DNA from: G963674665 sp964609625
GTDB taxonomy: Bacteria > Desulfobacterota > Desulfovibrionia > Desulfovibrionales > Desulfovibrionaceae
Direction of reading: 5' to 3'
Assembly: GCA_964609625.1 (NCBI GenBank)
Contig: CAZSRS010000022.1
Coordinates: 1-61,480, forward strand
DNA length: 61,480 nucleotides
Made by a program: the position numbers and the translations under genes. The notes beneath the pieces are model-generated. The model was not told the origin of the DNA and did no database searches. It saw nothing but the letters and a program-made list of their open reading frames with translations. Below, in pieces: positions 16,771 to 26,231 of this stretch (position 1 is its first letter; each line of letters begins with the position of its first letter).

Positions 16771-18594
16771 TCAATTCGAGTTGGCAAAAGCGCGGTCTTG
16801 TCCATGCTCACGGGCTGTTTTCAAAAGACTGTCATGATGCGCAAGCAATGACGCGAGTCTTTCCTTGAGCGCATGGAATCCGGCCGGAGTTCCGAGATCG
16901 GGCCGCGCGAGACTCTGTCGCAGTTCTGTTGCGTCAATGAGCTTCCTGTCCAGGGCCAGCGCCCCATAGTCCAGAAGGTTCTGGGCCTCGCGTATGGCGA
17001 ACAGACGCAGTGAAGGCACGGGTCCCTCGATGCCGAACCAGATTCCAGGGTAGATGAGATCGCGGCCACCCCCGGCGTTGGAAAAATAAAGCGGTACCGC
17101 TTCAGGGGGCGGCCCTCCGGGTCCGAAGTCCTTGTCCTTCCAACGGTCCACCATCCATTGGGCGTATCCGTCCAGGCCGAGTGAGTACGCGCGCAGCAGC
17201 GGTGCCACCACTTGGCAGGGAGTGGTTCTCACACCGCCGGCCACGAAGCCCGGCAATTCGCCATAGGCCAGGGAAAACCCGCCTTTTTCGCCAGCCGCAT
17301 CGGCGAAGAAGGCCGCCGCCGCGGCATCCAGGTACTTCCTGTCCTCGGAAACCGACCAGACTTCAACACCTTGGGCCAGGGATTCCAATCCCGATCCGAG
17401 GGCACGCCAGTCGGAAATGTCCACCCGATAAAGCACACTGCCTTCCTTGGAGGTGCCGTCCCTGGAGCGGGCAAGAATCCCCTGGAAAAGCGCATGCCCG
17501 GCCAGGTCTTTTTCCGTGCGGGGTTCGTCCAGCCGCCAGGGGGCCTTGGAGCCGTGCTCCGGGTTTTCGTTGTGGAATTCCTGAAACACGGTTCCGGTCC
17601 ATCCTTTTTCCTGGATGTGCCGGATGGCCTCGCGCCTGGCCCGGATGTTCAGCTCACGGTACAGCTGGGCATCCGAGGCGAGAAGCCGCCCCTCTACGGG
17701 CCAGTCATGGGAAAAGGGCATGAGAAAATGGTTGACCGGGATGTTGTCCGCAAAGGCCGAGCCGTCGAAGAGCCCTGCAAGGGCGGTGTCGAACCGCTGC
17801 CAGTCCAGAATCTCTCCGTTCCCAGGGTGTACGCGGGCAGCAACAGAGTTGTCCAAGGTGACGTGCGGTGCCAGGTATTGCTGGGGCACCTCTCCTGACT
17901 GGCGGTAAGGTACCTGGGTGAACACGCAGCGGAAGCGGCGGAAGAGCCGATGCAACTCCAGGAAGGTTTCGACATTCTTTCCCAAAAGGCGCGTGTAATC
18001 CCCATAGGAGTTCATCTCCACGATGAAGGCGGGTGCCGTGGGCATGCTGAACGGATACACCTCTGCCTCGACAGGGAGCACAACGGTTCCTGAGTCCGTC
18101 ATGACCCGGAGTTCTCCCTGTCGCGCCCCGGGCGTGGCATCGACGGGGATTTCATACTCGAGCCACAGGGACCAGACCCGGACCTGATCGCGAGTTTCGG
18201 ACGCGCGCTCAAGGGGGATGGAACTCGGGATGTGCAGGGCAGGTCCGACTGGCGGCAGGGGAACGGCGACCTCGAAAGTGTTCCAGATACGCCAGGCCCG
18301 GAACGCTCCCAGGAGGTGGAATCCTGGAATGTCGGCCTCGAGGCGCACGTTGGACAGGAACTTGTCCTGTTCGGGGAGGATCAGTACCTGCAGGGCACCG
18401 CGTTCGCCCCTGGCTCCATGGAGGCGGGCGGAGTTGTCGCCCAGGGCTGGACCTGTGCCCTTTGGGACCTCCGTTGCAGCCGGCGAGGGATCCACGCTGG
18501 TCATGGGGGAGAGCGGAACGACCGAGAAGGCGCTGACAGGAGCGTGGAGCGAGAGCAGCCAGAGTGCGAGCAGGCCGACGAAGCTGTTGCGCAT
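16771..18594 (-). CDS. Secreted DUF4091 (GH123-like) glycoside-hydrolase-type protein
   Basis: About 607 residues with a signal peptide of about 22 residues ending in VSA. The middle and C-terminal part resemble the DUF4091/GH123-like (beta/alpha)8 barrel family: PFSMPTAPAFIVEMNSYGDY early, FQEFHNENPEHGSKAPWRLD in the centre and IYPGIWFGIEGPVPSLRLFA with IREAQNLLDYGAL at the end. Members act on N-acetylhexosaminides or are uncharacterised. It would act outside the cytoplasmic membrane, perhaps trimming or remodelling EPS. Its ATG shares one base with the stop of the preceding sulfotransferase (TGATG); a GTG three bases upstream is an alternative start. Confidence 0.75.
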   Translation of the reverse strand: MRNSFVGLLALWLLSLHAPVSAFSVVPLSPMTSVDPSPAATEVPKGTGPALGDNSARLHGARGERGALQVLILPEQDKFLSNVRLEADIPGFHLLGAFRAWRIWNTFEVAVPLPPVGPALHIPSSIPLERASETRDQVRVWSLWLEYEIPVDATPGARQGELRVMTDSGTVVLPVEAEVYPFSMPTAPAFIVEMNSYGDYTRLLGKNVETFLELHRLFRRFRCVFTQVPYRQSGEVPQQYLAPHVTLDNSVAARVHPGNGEILDWQRFDTALAGLFDGSAFADNIPVNHFLMPFSHDWPVEGRLLASDAQLYRELNIRARREAIRHIQEKGWTGTVFQEFHNENPEHGSKAPWRLDEPRTEKDLAGHALFQGILARSRDGTSKEGSVLYRVDISDWRALGSGLESLAQGVEVWSVSEDRKYLDAAAAAFFADAAGEKGGFSLAYGELPGFVAGGVRTTPCQVVAPLLRAYSLGLDGYAQWMVDRWKDKDFGPGGPPPEAVPLYFSNAGGGRDLIYPGIWFGIEGPVPSLRLFAIREAQNLLDYGALALDRKLIDATELRQSLARPDLGTPAGFHALKERLASLLAHHDSLLKTAREHGQDRAFANSN

Positions 18595-19520
18595 CACGCC
18601 CCGCTTCGCGTCTGTTTCGGTTTGGGAGTGAACATCTTGCCGATGTGGCCCAGGATCGATGGCTTACTCACCCGCGCGTAGCCCTTTGCCTCGAGCATGG
18701 GACCGGCGATTTCCTCGTAGGCCCGGATGTGTTGTGGCGAGAGTTCGGTTTTCCAGATGTCGATCCGGCTGGCATCCGGTGTCCGCCCCACCAGGGGGTG
18801 CAGTTCCTTTTGCTTCTCCGGGATCGCATCGGCATATCCCGAGGCCATGTCCGGTCGGGCCAGCGCGGGGTCAAGACCCAGGGTCCGAAAGATTCGTGGC
18901 AATTCCCGGTCCTGATTCCTGACCAGGGATTCGAAGGCCACCTCAATCAAGGTCGCGTCCGCAGGCAGGTTCTCAAAGGCCCGTATGACCCGGACCCAAC
19001 GGTTTGCCGCTTTTTTCGGGTCGGATTGCATGGGCCGCCCTGTGTCGATGTTCTTGAACTTTCGTTTTGAATTGAAGACCCCCCTGCCGTCACGGTAGAT
19101 GTGAATTATTGCCGCCTTGGGCCAGCGGCGCAGCAGATGCGGCAGATGATCCGCCAGGAGCCCCTGCTTAAGGGCGAGCCAGCGCGCCCCGGGTTTCCGC
19201 TTTGCCAGGGTCGCCTCGAACAGGCGCTCCATGAGGGCTTCCGCGTCCATTTCTGGGTCTTTGGCGAGCATGTCCTCGACCAGTTCGAGGGTCCCTGGTC
19301 CCCAGTCGTGGAGCTTCAGGTCCTTGGCAACCAGGAGGGCCAGGGTTTCGCCGGATACCGCCCCCTGATTCAAGTTGTATGCCTTCAGGAGGAATTCCGA
19401 TTCGAGACTTATGCAGAAATGAGGATGTGTGTCCAGAAGGGAAGCCAGATGGGTGCTTCCGGACCTGGAATCGTAAACAAGAAAGGCCATGCGTTCGGAA
19501 ATGGGTACAGTGTTTTGCAT
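18594..19520 (-). CDS. Sulfotransferase family protein
   Basis: 308 residues. The PAPS 5'-phosphosulfate loop is YDSRSGSTHLASLLDTHP and the 3'-phosphate motif IIHIYRDGRGVFNSKRKF, followed by NRWVRVIRAFENLP. It should sulfate a sugar of the EPS or a lipid-linked intermediate in the cytosol. The ATG at 19520 is preceded by GGAG 6 bases upstream; an in-frame TTG at 19532 is less likely. It overlaps the DUF4091 gene by one base and follows a GT4 gene by 18 bases. The GC-rich composition matches the operon, unlike the sulfotransferase at 9924-10781. Confidence 0.85.
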   Translation of the reverse strand: MQNTVPISERMAFLVYDSRSGSTHLASLLDTHPHFCISLESEFLLKAYNLNQGAVSGETLALLVAKDLKLHDWGPGTLELVEDMLAKDPEMDAEALMERLFEATLAKRKPGARWLALKQGLLADHLPHLLRRWPKAAIIHIYRDGRGVFNSKRKFKNIDTGRPMQSDPKKAANRWVRVIRAFENLPADATLIEVAFESLVRNQDRELPRIFRTLGLDPALARPDMASGYADAIPEKQKELHPLVGRTPDASRIDIWKTELSPQHIRAYEEIAGPMLEAKGYARVSKPSILGHIGKMFTPKPKQTRSGA

Positions 19521-19538
19521 TCCGGTCTCCAATATGCA

Positions 19539-20669
19539 TTATGCGCGGCGCGGCAAGGCGATCCGGTCGTAAAGATCCATGATCCGCGCCCCGACGATTG
19601 ACCAGGAAAAGCGTTCCTCAACGCGCCGGCGACCTACCTGCCCCATGCGACGAGCAAGAGCGCGGTCGCTCCATAACGTATGCATGTGTCGGGCCAAGGC
19701 GGGTGCGTCTCCGAAGGACGCGAGCAGTCCGGTGACGCCGTCTTCGATAATCTCCGGCGTTCCGCCGCAGACCGAGCCTATGCAGGGCAGTCCAGCGGCC
19801 ATGGCCTCGAGAAAGCCCGTGCCAAAAGGCTCGTTGAATGAGGGGAGCGCAAAGAAATCCGCCTGGTGCAGCATGGCGGGCATTTCTTCGTGGGGCACGG
19901 TTCCGGCAAACCGCACAGCTTCGGCGATGTCCAGGGCTACTGCCAGGTTACGGCATTTCTCGGCATCCGGACCACTGCCGCAGTACACGAACCGCAACGG
20001 CATGCCCTTATGGACAGAGGCGGCCACCGCCTCGAGCAGCGAAAACACGCCCTTCTGCGCCTGCAGCGCCCCGGCAAAAAGCCCCACGAACTCCCCGCCA
20101 TCGCCGCCCCCGCTCGCCTTCCTGTCCGGGGCGAGGCTGAACGTCTCGCTATCCACGGCATTGGGAATGCGTTGGATGCGCTCTTCGGATATCCCGCTCC
20201 GGTGCAGTTCACGCTCCTCGTGGGCGTTCAGGGCGATGACCGCGGCCGCGCTTGCCTGGGTGGCCCGCCAGAGGGTGCGCTTGTACAAGGCAAAACGCAG
20301 TCGGCGCAGGGGTGATTCGAAGCCCGCTGAACTGTGCAGGAACAACCAAGTCCCATGCATGGTGATGACCAAAGGAATGCCAAGGCGGTGGCAAAACCAG
20401 GCGCTCGCGGGTGTATGGCGCCAGATGCCATGGGCATGGACCACGTCCGGGGCCTCGGCTCGAAGCGCCGCACCCAGGGCACGGAGGTCATGGAATGGAA
20501 TGCGCAGGACACGGATCCCGTCACGCTGCTCCTCCGCGATGCCGTCACCCCAGGTCAGGATGCAGACCTCGCGCCCCGACCGGAGCAATTCGCGGGAAAG
20601 GCCGGCAACGTAGCTGGTCACGCCTGTAATCCGGGGATGATAGTACTTGAGGACATGGGCGATCTTCAC
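19539..20669 (-). CDS. GT4 family glycosyltransferase
   Basis: 376 residues from a GTG at 20669. That start is chosen because GGAGG lies 10 bases upstream and the GTGA overlap with the preceding stop gives tight coupling; the open frame upstream carries no family match. It starts VKIAHVLKYYHPRITGVTSY, has VHAHGIWRHTPASAWFC, LFAGALQAQKGVFSLLEAV and the EX7E motif NEPFGTGFLEAMAAGLPCIG. A retaining GT-B transferase for EPS assembly; donor and acceptor unknown. Confidence 0.9.
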   Translation of the reverse strand: MKIAHVLKYYHPRITGVTSYVAGLSRELLRSGREVCILTWGDGIAEEQRDGIRVLRIPFHDLRALGAALRAEAPDVVHAHGIWRHTPASAWFCHRLGIPLVITMHGTWLFLHSSAGFESPLRRLRFALYKRTLWRATQASAAAVIALNAHEERELHRSGISEERIQRIPNAVDSETFSLAPDRKASGGGDGGEFVGLFAGALQAQKGVFSLLEAVAASVHKGMPLRFVYCGSGPDAEKCRNLAVALDIAEAVRFAGTVPHEEMPAMLHQADFFALPSFNEPFGTGFLEAMAAGLPCIGSVCGGTPEIIEDGVTGLLASFGDAPALARHMHTLWSDRALARRMGQVGRRRVEERFSWSIVGARIMDLYDRIALPRRA

Positions 20670-22339
20670 GAAGCCTGTTCCTCCAGATCTGCCAGGGCCA
20701 TGCGCGCGAGTATCTCCAGGGCCCCGGCATACGCGCAGACTACCGGTCGGTTGCGGAAATAGATGATGCACCCCTCGGCGGAGCGGTCCACGGGGAGGGG
20801 CGCGAGTTCCGCCGGCGTCTCCGGCACATTGCTCGCTGCATCGAGAAATACCAGGGCCTTGCGTACGGAGGAGAGGGGCGTACGGTCGCCGGTGACGGCC
20901 GCGTATTCGCACAGGGCCAGGGCAATGGCCGCCGTCCCTTTCACGCACAGACCCATTTCTGGTTGGTGTCCGCTGTAAAGCCAGCCACCCCCACTGTCCT
21001 GAACCGTGCAGAGATGTGCGGCCAGGTTCGCGGCCCGTTCCAGCAGGTCCGGGGCCTTGGCCATGCGCAGGGTACTGGCGAGTCCCAGAAGGACCCATGC
21101 CTGACCGCGGAGGAATATTTTCTGGACTACCCTGCGCGGATGCCGTTTCCATTCCGGAAAGAGCGGCTGTCCGGTGAGTGCGGCGCCGGAGGGGCGCCAC
21201 CATGCCCGGAGAAAAGGACCAGCGTCGGTTCCGGCCAACTCAATGAGGAAACGCATGGACAGGAGTGCCGCCCCGGCATGGAAAGTTCGGCCGGTTATCG
21301 CGGCCACGGCCGCAAGTCCCCTGGGCATGATCCCGGAGTCGTTGATCTGCCCCAGGTAACGCCAAGTCCCGGATTCCAGAAAATAGTAGCCGTATAGACC
21401 GCCGACGGCAGTGATGCCCCTGGTCGCGGCCAGGTGCGCGGACCGCCTCGCGGCCTCGAGGAAGCGCTTCTCCCGACTCGCCAAATACAACCGCGCCAGG
21501 CCGGCGGCCACGAAGCCTTCGTTGAACGGAGCCACCCATTGGGTGATGGTGTCGACCTTTTCGGTATAGCGGAGATCAACCCACTCCGGGGTTCCGCCCA
21601 GGCAGGCTTCCTCCGTGACTTCCAATGCCAGGAAACGGTCACCAACCGCCACGGCTGTCTCGAGCAGGGAGTCATCACCCGTTGCCGTGGCTGCGGCGGC
21701 CAGTGCCTCCAGTACTATTGCCGAATCCCAGCGCCACTGACTCAGACGGAAGCCGTGGTCCGCGAGGTCGTAAAAGGACCAGACATCGCCCGCATTGTTC
21801 CCCTCCGTAATGACAAAACGACGCAAAGCCAGGGCAAGGGCGTGGATACGCTCCTGCTTCCGCGTGGTGGCGGGCAATGGTTCGACCGGAATGGGTTCCA
21901 GGGGGCGTCCGTCGAGTGTTTCAACGCTCCAGGATGGGGCGCGGAATGGAAGGGAATTCTTCCGTGAAGGATCCAGGACCGGCGCCAGGGAAATCTCGCC
22001 CGCTGCCTGACGCACCGCGACGATATTCTCGTGGTGGTTGAAGAAGGACGGCGGGAGCAGATAGCGGTTCGGTCCCACGACCTGGGGTTCGGCCTGGATG
22101 CCGTTGACAACGATCCGGCCCGGAGACGCCTGGGAGATGAGCAGAACGCCCTGAAGCTGTTCGGGAGCCAGGGGAAGGATGGGGAAGTGCAGCGCTCTGC
22201 GGCCCAGGCGGTCGGCAATGGAACCGGAAAGGCGAGCCAAGAATCCCGCGGAGCGAGGAAGAGTGTGGGACGACTGGCCCGGAGCAACGACGTTGCCAGG
22301 TGCAATTTGGCGCAGTGCGATGAGATCGGAGCCATTCAT
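20666..22339 (-). CDS. Alpha/alpha-toroid (six-hairpin) glycosidase- or epimerase-like protein
   Basis: 557 residues from the ATG at 22339 (GGAGG 6 bases upstream; ATGA overlap with the previous stop). The C-terminal two thirds show helix-hairpin repeats: QWRWDSAIVLEALAAAATATG, NEGFVAAGLARLYLASREKR, GQINDSGIMPRGLAAVAAIT and FLRGQAWVLLGLASTLRMAK. This is typical of six-hairpin enzymes such as unsaturated uronyl hydrolases (GH88/GH105) or glucuronyl C5-epimerase C-terminal domains. No signal peptide is visible, so it would act in the cytosol. No catalytic residue can be assigned with confidence. It lies between two GT4 genes and pairs in theme with the toroid-GT fusion at 13799-16726. Confidence 0.65.
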   Translation of the reverse strand: MNGSDLIALRQIAPGNVVAPGQSSHTLPRSAGFLARLSGSIADRLGRRALHFPILPLAPEQLQGVLLISQASPGRIVVNGIQAEPQVVGPNRYLLPPSFFNHHENIVAVRQAAGEISLAPVLDPSRKNSLPFRAPSWSVETLDGRPLEPIPVEPLPATTRKQERIHALALALRRFVITEGNNAGDVWSFYDLADHGFRLSQWRWDSAIVLEALAAAATATGDDSLLETAVAVGDRFLALEVTEEACLGGTPEWVDLRYTEKVDTITQWVAPFNEGFVAAGLARLYLASREKRFLEAARRSAHLAATRGITAVGGLYGYYFLESGTWRYLGQINDSGIMPRGLAAVAAITGRTFHAGAALLSMRFLIELAGTDAGPFLRAWWRPSGAALTGQPLFPEWKRHPRRVVQKIFLRGQAWVLLGLASTLRMAKAPDLLERAANLAAHLCTVQDSGGGWLYSGHQPEMGLCVKGTAAIALALCEYAAVTGDRTPLSSVRKALVFLDAASNVPETPAELAPLPVDRSAEGCIIYFRNRPVVCAYAGALEILARMALADLEEQAS

Positions 22340-23718
22340 CGCGGACCTCCGGTAGCAAGGATCGATGCGGCGATCTCGGTGACGGTTCGGGCGTTCTTCT
22401 TCCAACTGTTGTGCGCCACCACCGCGCGTCGGGCAGCGGCGCCCATGGTCCGCCGCAGTTGCGGGTCACGGCAGAGCACTGCAAGTGCTTGCACCCAGGC
22501 CCTGTCCTCGTCCGCGTCCACCAGCATGCCGGACACGCCGTGTTCCAGGGCCTCGGCCATCTGACCCATGTTTCCGGCAACCACGGCCAAGCCGCAGGCC
22601 ATGTATTCGTAGAGCTTCATGGGAGAGAAGTAGAAATCCCTGCGCGGGGGATAGGAAACCACCCCGATGTCGAGATCCGCCAGCAGGGCCGGTGCCTGTT
22701 CGTGGGGCACGGGGCCGGTGAAATGGACTCGATCGGCAATGCCCGTCTCACGGCAATAGGCCCGCATGTCCGCCAACAGGGGGCCGCCGCCGATGACCAC
22801 GCCCACGGCTCGCGGCTCTTCGTGCAACAGCGGCGGCAAGAGGCTCAGGAACCGCCGCCCTCCTCTTCCGGACGTCAGGGAGCCTATCCAGCCGATGAGC
22901 ACGTCATTGTCTCCGGCCAGGCGCCGCAGGCTCCCATCCCCTCGCTCTGGGGAAAACTGCTCCACGTCCACACCATTCGGCAGGACCCATGCCCGGTCGG
23001 CCTTGGCGCCGCAAGCCAGGGCCTGTTCTCTGAGCCTTTCGGAGACGCAGAAGACCGCGTCGGCCTTGCGCCAGAGCTTGGTTTCGTCCCTGCGCAGCAG
23101 CGTTTTCAAGGACATTGGCAGCCCCGTGGAGGATGCCCGCTCCCGTACCAGGGAGGCGTTGACCTCGAGCAGAAACGGCAAGCTCCGGGCGCGGGCCGCG
23201 CTCCAACCTCCGGTCTGCCCCAGGGCGTAACGCTCGTAGACGAAGTCGGGACGGAACTCGTCCATGAGTCGGGCCGCGGCCCTGCCGAATCGACGGCGAA
23301 AGCAGACGAGTTCCTCGATGGCGTCGAGGTGTCCGGGGAGAAGGTCATAGTACAGACGGGAGCGCAGCGAAGGCCGCCGGTCTTCTCCCTTCGGTCTCGC
23401 CGGCTGGGCGGGGACCACGGAAACAGGCGCCGCAACAGTGTCGGGCGCAGTCACGGTCCGGTGTGCCTCAGCCCCGCGCAGCCGTTCGATGAAACCTCGG
23501 ACTCGCGGCCACCAAAGGCGTTTCGGAACTACCCGCGGCACGCCCCCTTGTAAGGGGGGGCCGTTGTCGGGCCGTGCCTCTCCCAGATGGGCCACGAGCG
23601 ATCTGGTCTCGTGCCCAAGCTCGTTGAACGCCTTGACCATGCAGCGGAAATGGACCGAAGATCCGGCCGGGCCATGGTAGGGAAGGCCCCAGTCCGCACA
23701 AAGCATCAGGACGCGCAT
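22336..23718 (-). CDS. GT4 family glycosyltransferase
   Basis: 460 residues from the ATG at 23718, with GGAGG 7 bases upstream and a 13-base overlap with the preceding gene. It reads MRVLMLCADWGLPYHGPAGS, VYERYALGQTGGW, PFLLEVNASLVRERAS and the donor-side FYFSPMKLYEYMACGLAVVA. The EX7E motif is of the relaxed K-L-Y-E type seen in many EPS glycosyltransferases. A low-complexity insert at about residues 85-115 separates the first strands from the rest of the acceptor domain. Sugar specificity unknown. Confidence 0.87.
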   Translation of the reverse strand: MRVLMLCADWGLPYHGPAGSSVHFRCMVKAFNELGHETRSLVAHLGEARPDNGPPLQGGVPRVVPKRLWWPRVRGFIERLRGAEAHRTVTAPDTVAAPVSVVPAQPARPKGEDRRPSLRSRLYYDLLPGHLDAIEELVCFRRRFGRAAARLMDEFRPDFVYERYALGQTGGWSAARARSLPFLLEVNASLVRERASSTGLPMSLKTLLRRDETKLWRKADAVFCVSERLREQALACGAKADRAWVLPNGVDVEQFSPERGDGSLRRLAGDNDVLIGWIGSLTSGRGGRRFLSLLPPLLHEEPRAVGVVIGGGPLLADMRAYCRETGIADRVHFTGPVPHEQAPALLADLDIGVVSYPPRRDFYFSPMKLYEYMACGLAVVAGNMGQMAEALEHGVSGMLVDADEDRAWVQALAVLCRDPQLRRTMGAAARRAVVAHNSWKKNARTVTEIAASILATGGPR

Positions 23719-24923
23719 CGCCCGGCCTCCGCATGTGTCTGAGCATTGGTTATGCAGCGGAGAACACTGCTGGCCTGTGTCTCGAGCGTGTAGTCCTGTT
23801 GCACGCGTCGCCTGCCCGCACAACCGAGTTCGCGTCTCAGGCCCCAGTCCCGCAAAAGAGGTTCGAGGGCATGGGCAAAATCCTCGGGATCGTCCGGACG
23901 TGCCAGGGCACCGCAGTCGCTTGTCACCAATTCCGGGATTCCGCTGAGGGCGGTTGCAACCACTGGCCTGCCGGTGGCCATGGCCTCCATGAGTACCACG
24001 GGGATGCCGTCCATGTCCCCGTTAGTCGCGCGTTTGCAGGCCAGGGCGCAGATGTCGCAGGCGCGCATCAGCTCCAGGGTGGCATCTGGCTGCAGGGGGC
24101 CTTCGAAGCTGACTTGTTTTCCGAGATCAAGCCGGAGTGCGAGTTCCTCGAGTTCCAGGCGCAGCGGGCCATCCCCCACGATGACAGCTTGGAAGGCCAA
24201 CCGCTTTTTGGCCAACAGAGACAGGGAGCGCAACAGGACGTCGAAGCCCTTTTTTTCCACCATCCTACCCACGGAAAGGATCACGGGTGTCTCGCGCAAC
24301 GGTGGTGAATGGTAGGGGAAGCGCTCGAAGGGGATGCCGCAGCGTACCACCTCGATGCGCTCGCGGGCAATGCCAAGGCTGGTGGCCAGGTAGTTTTTGT
24401 TGAATTCGCTGATGGTGAGCACCCTTGAAGCCGCCCCGAGCAGTTCCGGCACCCGCTCGTTGTCCATGAAGATGTCGGCGGCATGGGTTGTCACCGTGAA
24501 GGGAATGCCGGTCAGGGCTTGGATGATCTCGAGATATTCCAGATGGGGCCAGGCGAAATGGGTGTGCAGGTGGGTGACCCCGCGCTCCACGAAATGGCGT
24601 GCCAGAAGCGTTGTTTTTACGCGCTCGCGCAGGCCGGGCCTCTGTCGTGTGCCCAGAGCGGCGGTGGTGGAAAGCGGACGACGGGAGAGAAATCTACCTA
24701 TGCTCATGGTTATGCCGGGAAGCCGACGCTTGTCGATGTCATGCAGATACAGGCAGTCCCTGGCCAAGTCACTTTCGGACATACTTGCCGCCAAGGTTCC
24801 GGGGCGATAGAGGGAGGCGACGGTAGGGGCAAAACCCGTGAGTGCTGCCAGAAGACGTATCTCCCGGTTGATGAAGGTTTCCGAAAGTACGGGAAAGGCG
24901 TTGAGCAGGTAGCCGATGCGCAT
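23706..24923 (-). CDS. GT4 family glycosyltransferase (SETFI-type, colanic-acid-like)
   Basis: 405 residues. The N-terminus has NAFPVLSETFINREI, the SETFI mark of the WcaL-like/colanic-acid glycosyltransferase group, followed by HLHTHFAWPHLEYLEII, HAADIF and donor-side DGIPVVLMEAMATGRPVVAT. GAGG lies 8 bases before the ATG. It probably acts early in the EPS repeat like other members; this is inference from the family only. It follows the ABC ATPase gene by 10 bases and overlaps the next glycosyltransferase. Confidence 0.9.
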   Translation of the reverse strand: MRIGYLLNAFPVLSETFINREIRLLAALTGFAPTVASLYRPGTLAASMSESDLARDCLYLHDIDKRRLPGITMSIGRFLSRRPLSTTAALGTRQRPGLRERVKTTLLARHFVERGVTHLHTHFAWPHLEYLEIIQALTGIPFTVTTHAADIFMDNERVPELLGAASRVLTISEFNKNYLATSLGIARERIEVVRCGIPFERFPYHSPPLRETPVILSVGRMVEKKGFDVLLRSLSLLAKKRLAFQAVIVGDGPLRLELEELALRLDLGKQVSFEGPLQPDATLELMRACDICALACKRATNGDMDGIPVVLMEAMATGRPVVATALSGIPELVTSDCGALARPDDPEDFAHALEPLLRDWGLRRELGCAGRRRVQQDYTLETQASSVLRCITNAQTHAEAGRCAS

Positions 24924-24933
24924 TCTAGCCGCC

Positions 24934-26220
24934 TCAAGGAGTGGACGCGGTGGTGTCGTCTGTCCGGGAAGGCGTTGCCTCCCGAATGTTCCCTTGGGAT
25001 TTGGGAGGGAGCATGCTCCAGGTGACCGGAATCGTTGTGAAGCCGTCCAATTCGGATTCGCTACGGCTGCGGTTTTCGTCGATCACCCTGAAATGCAGCA
25101 GATTTTCCACGCTGTAGGCCTTTTTATGGAACCTGCCGCGTTCGATGAAGAACCTGACGCAATACACCCCCGGAAGGAGGTTCAGTTCCCGGGCCTGGCA
25201 TTCCACCTCGTATTCGCCGGCCGGCAGGTTCCCTCCGCCGTTGGGTTGCCAGCGCTGGGTGGCGATGAAGATGAAGTCCGTGGTATGGACGCCCATGGCC
25301 AAAACTGGCACATCCAGATCCTTTCCCAGGGAAAACCTGAACCTGAACCTCGGACTCTCGCCGAACCTGACAGTCTCGGTCGGTTCCCCTTCCTCGTCGA
25401 CAATTACCGCGTCGAGAAGATCGATGTCCGAGGACTTCAACTCCCGTTTGTTCCGTGCGACCTGCTGTCTGATTTTTCCATCCATCTTTTCGTAGTACTG
25501 GTTGCAGACACGGGAAGTTTCACCGTCCTCCACCACACGCCCCTTCTCCAGCATGATCACCCTGCTGCAGATTCTCTCAATCTGGCGGATGTTGTGGTGC
25601 ACGATGAGCACGGTCTTGCTCTCGTTGCGGATGATCTGCTCGATCTTGTCGAAGCACTTGCGCTGAAAGGCCAGATCACCCACCGAGAGCACCTCGTCAA
25701 AGATCATGATGTCGGCGTTGACGTTGATGGCGATGGAAAAGCCCAGACGGATGCGCATGCCCGAGCTGTATCGCTTGACCGGCGTGTCGATGAAGTCCTC
25801 GAGTTCCGCGAAGTCCACGATCCGGTCCACGCTGTTCTTGATGGTGGAAATGGGCATACCCAGGATCGAGGCGTTCAGGAAGATGTTCTCCCTGCCCGTG
25901 AGCTCCGGGTGCATGCCGGCGCCGACCTCGATCAGCGGGGCGACTTTGCCCCGCACCTGGACCTTGCCGGACGTGGGTGTGATGATTCCTGCCAGAGCCT
26001 TGAACAGCGTGCTCTTGCCCGCGCCATTGGAGCCGATGATACCTACCACCTCGTTCCGCTCCACCGAGAAACTGACGTTGTCCAGCGCCTTGAAGCGCAC
26101 CGGCTTTTCCGGAACCCGGCCGCGAAGCCGGCCCAGAAGGGAAAGTGCCGTGCTCTTGATGGTGGCGTGTTCGCCGAGCCTGAACTCCTTGGTCAGGTTG
26201 TTGATGGTAATCACGCTCAT
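24934..26220 (-). CDS. Polysaccharide ABC exporter ATPase with C-terminal glycan-binding domain (Wzt-like)
   Basis: 428 residues from the ATG at 26220 (GAGG 5 bases upstream). The ABC domain shows Walker A GSNGAGKST, the signature RYSSGMRIRLGFSIAIN, Walker B ADIMIFDEVLSVGD and the H-loop IVHHNIRQIE. Residues about 280-400 form a beta-rich C-terminal domain (FRFRFSLGKDLDVPVLAMGV; LNLLPGVYCVRFFIERG) like the Wzt domain that binds the modified non-reducing end of O-antigen. It powers export of a finished lipid-linked glycan through the adjacent permease. In Wzt systems the C-terminal domain selects capped chains, so the acyl or sulfate modifiers nearby may supply that cap (inference). Confidence 0.93.
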   Translation of the reverse strand: MSVITINNLTKEFRLGEHATIKSTALSLLGRLRGRVPEKPVRFKALDNVSFSVERNEVVGIIGSNGAGKSTLFKALAGIITPTSGKVQVRGKVAPLIEVGAGMHPELTGRENIFLNASILGMPISTIKNSVDRIVDFAELEDFIDTPVKRYSSGMRIRLGFSIAINVNADIMIFDEVLSVGDLAFQRKCFDKIEQIIRNESKTVLIVHHNIRQIERICSRVIMLEKGRVVEDGETSRVCNQYYEKMDGKIRQQVARNKRELKSSDIDLLDAVIVDEEGEPTETVRFGESPRFRFRFSLGKDLDVPVLAMGVHTTDFIFIATQRWQPNGGGNLPAGEYEVECQARELNLLPGVYCVRFFIERGRFHKKAYSVENLLHFRVIDENRSRSESELDGFTTIPVTWSMLPPKSQGNIREATPSRTDDTTASTP

Positions 26221-26231
26221 GGTGGCCTCGT

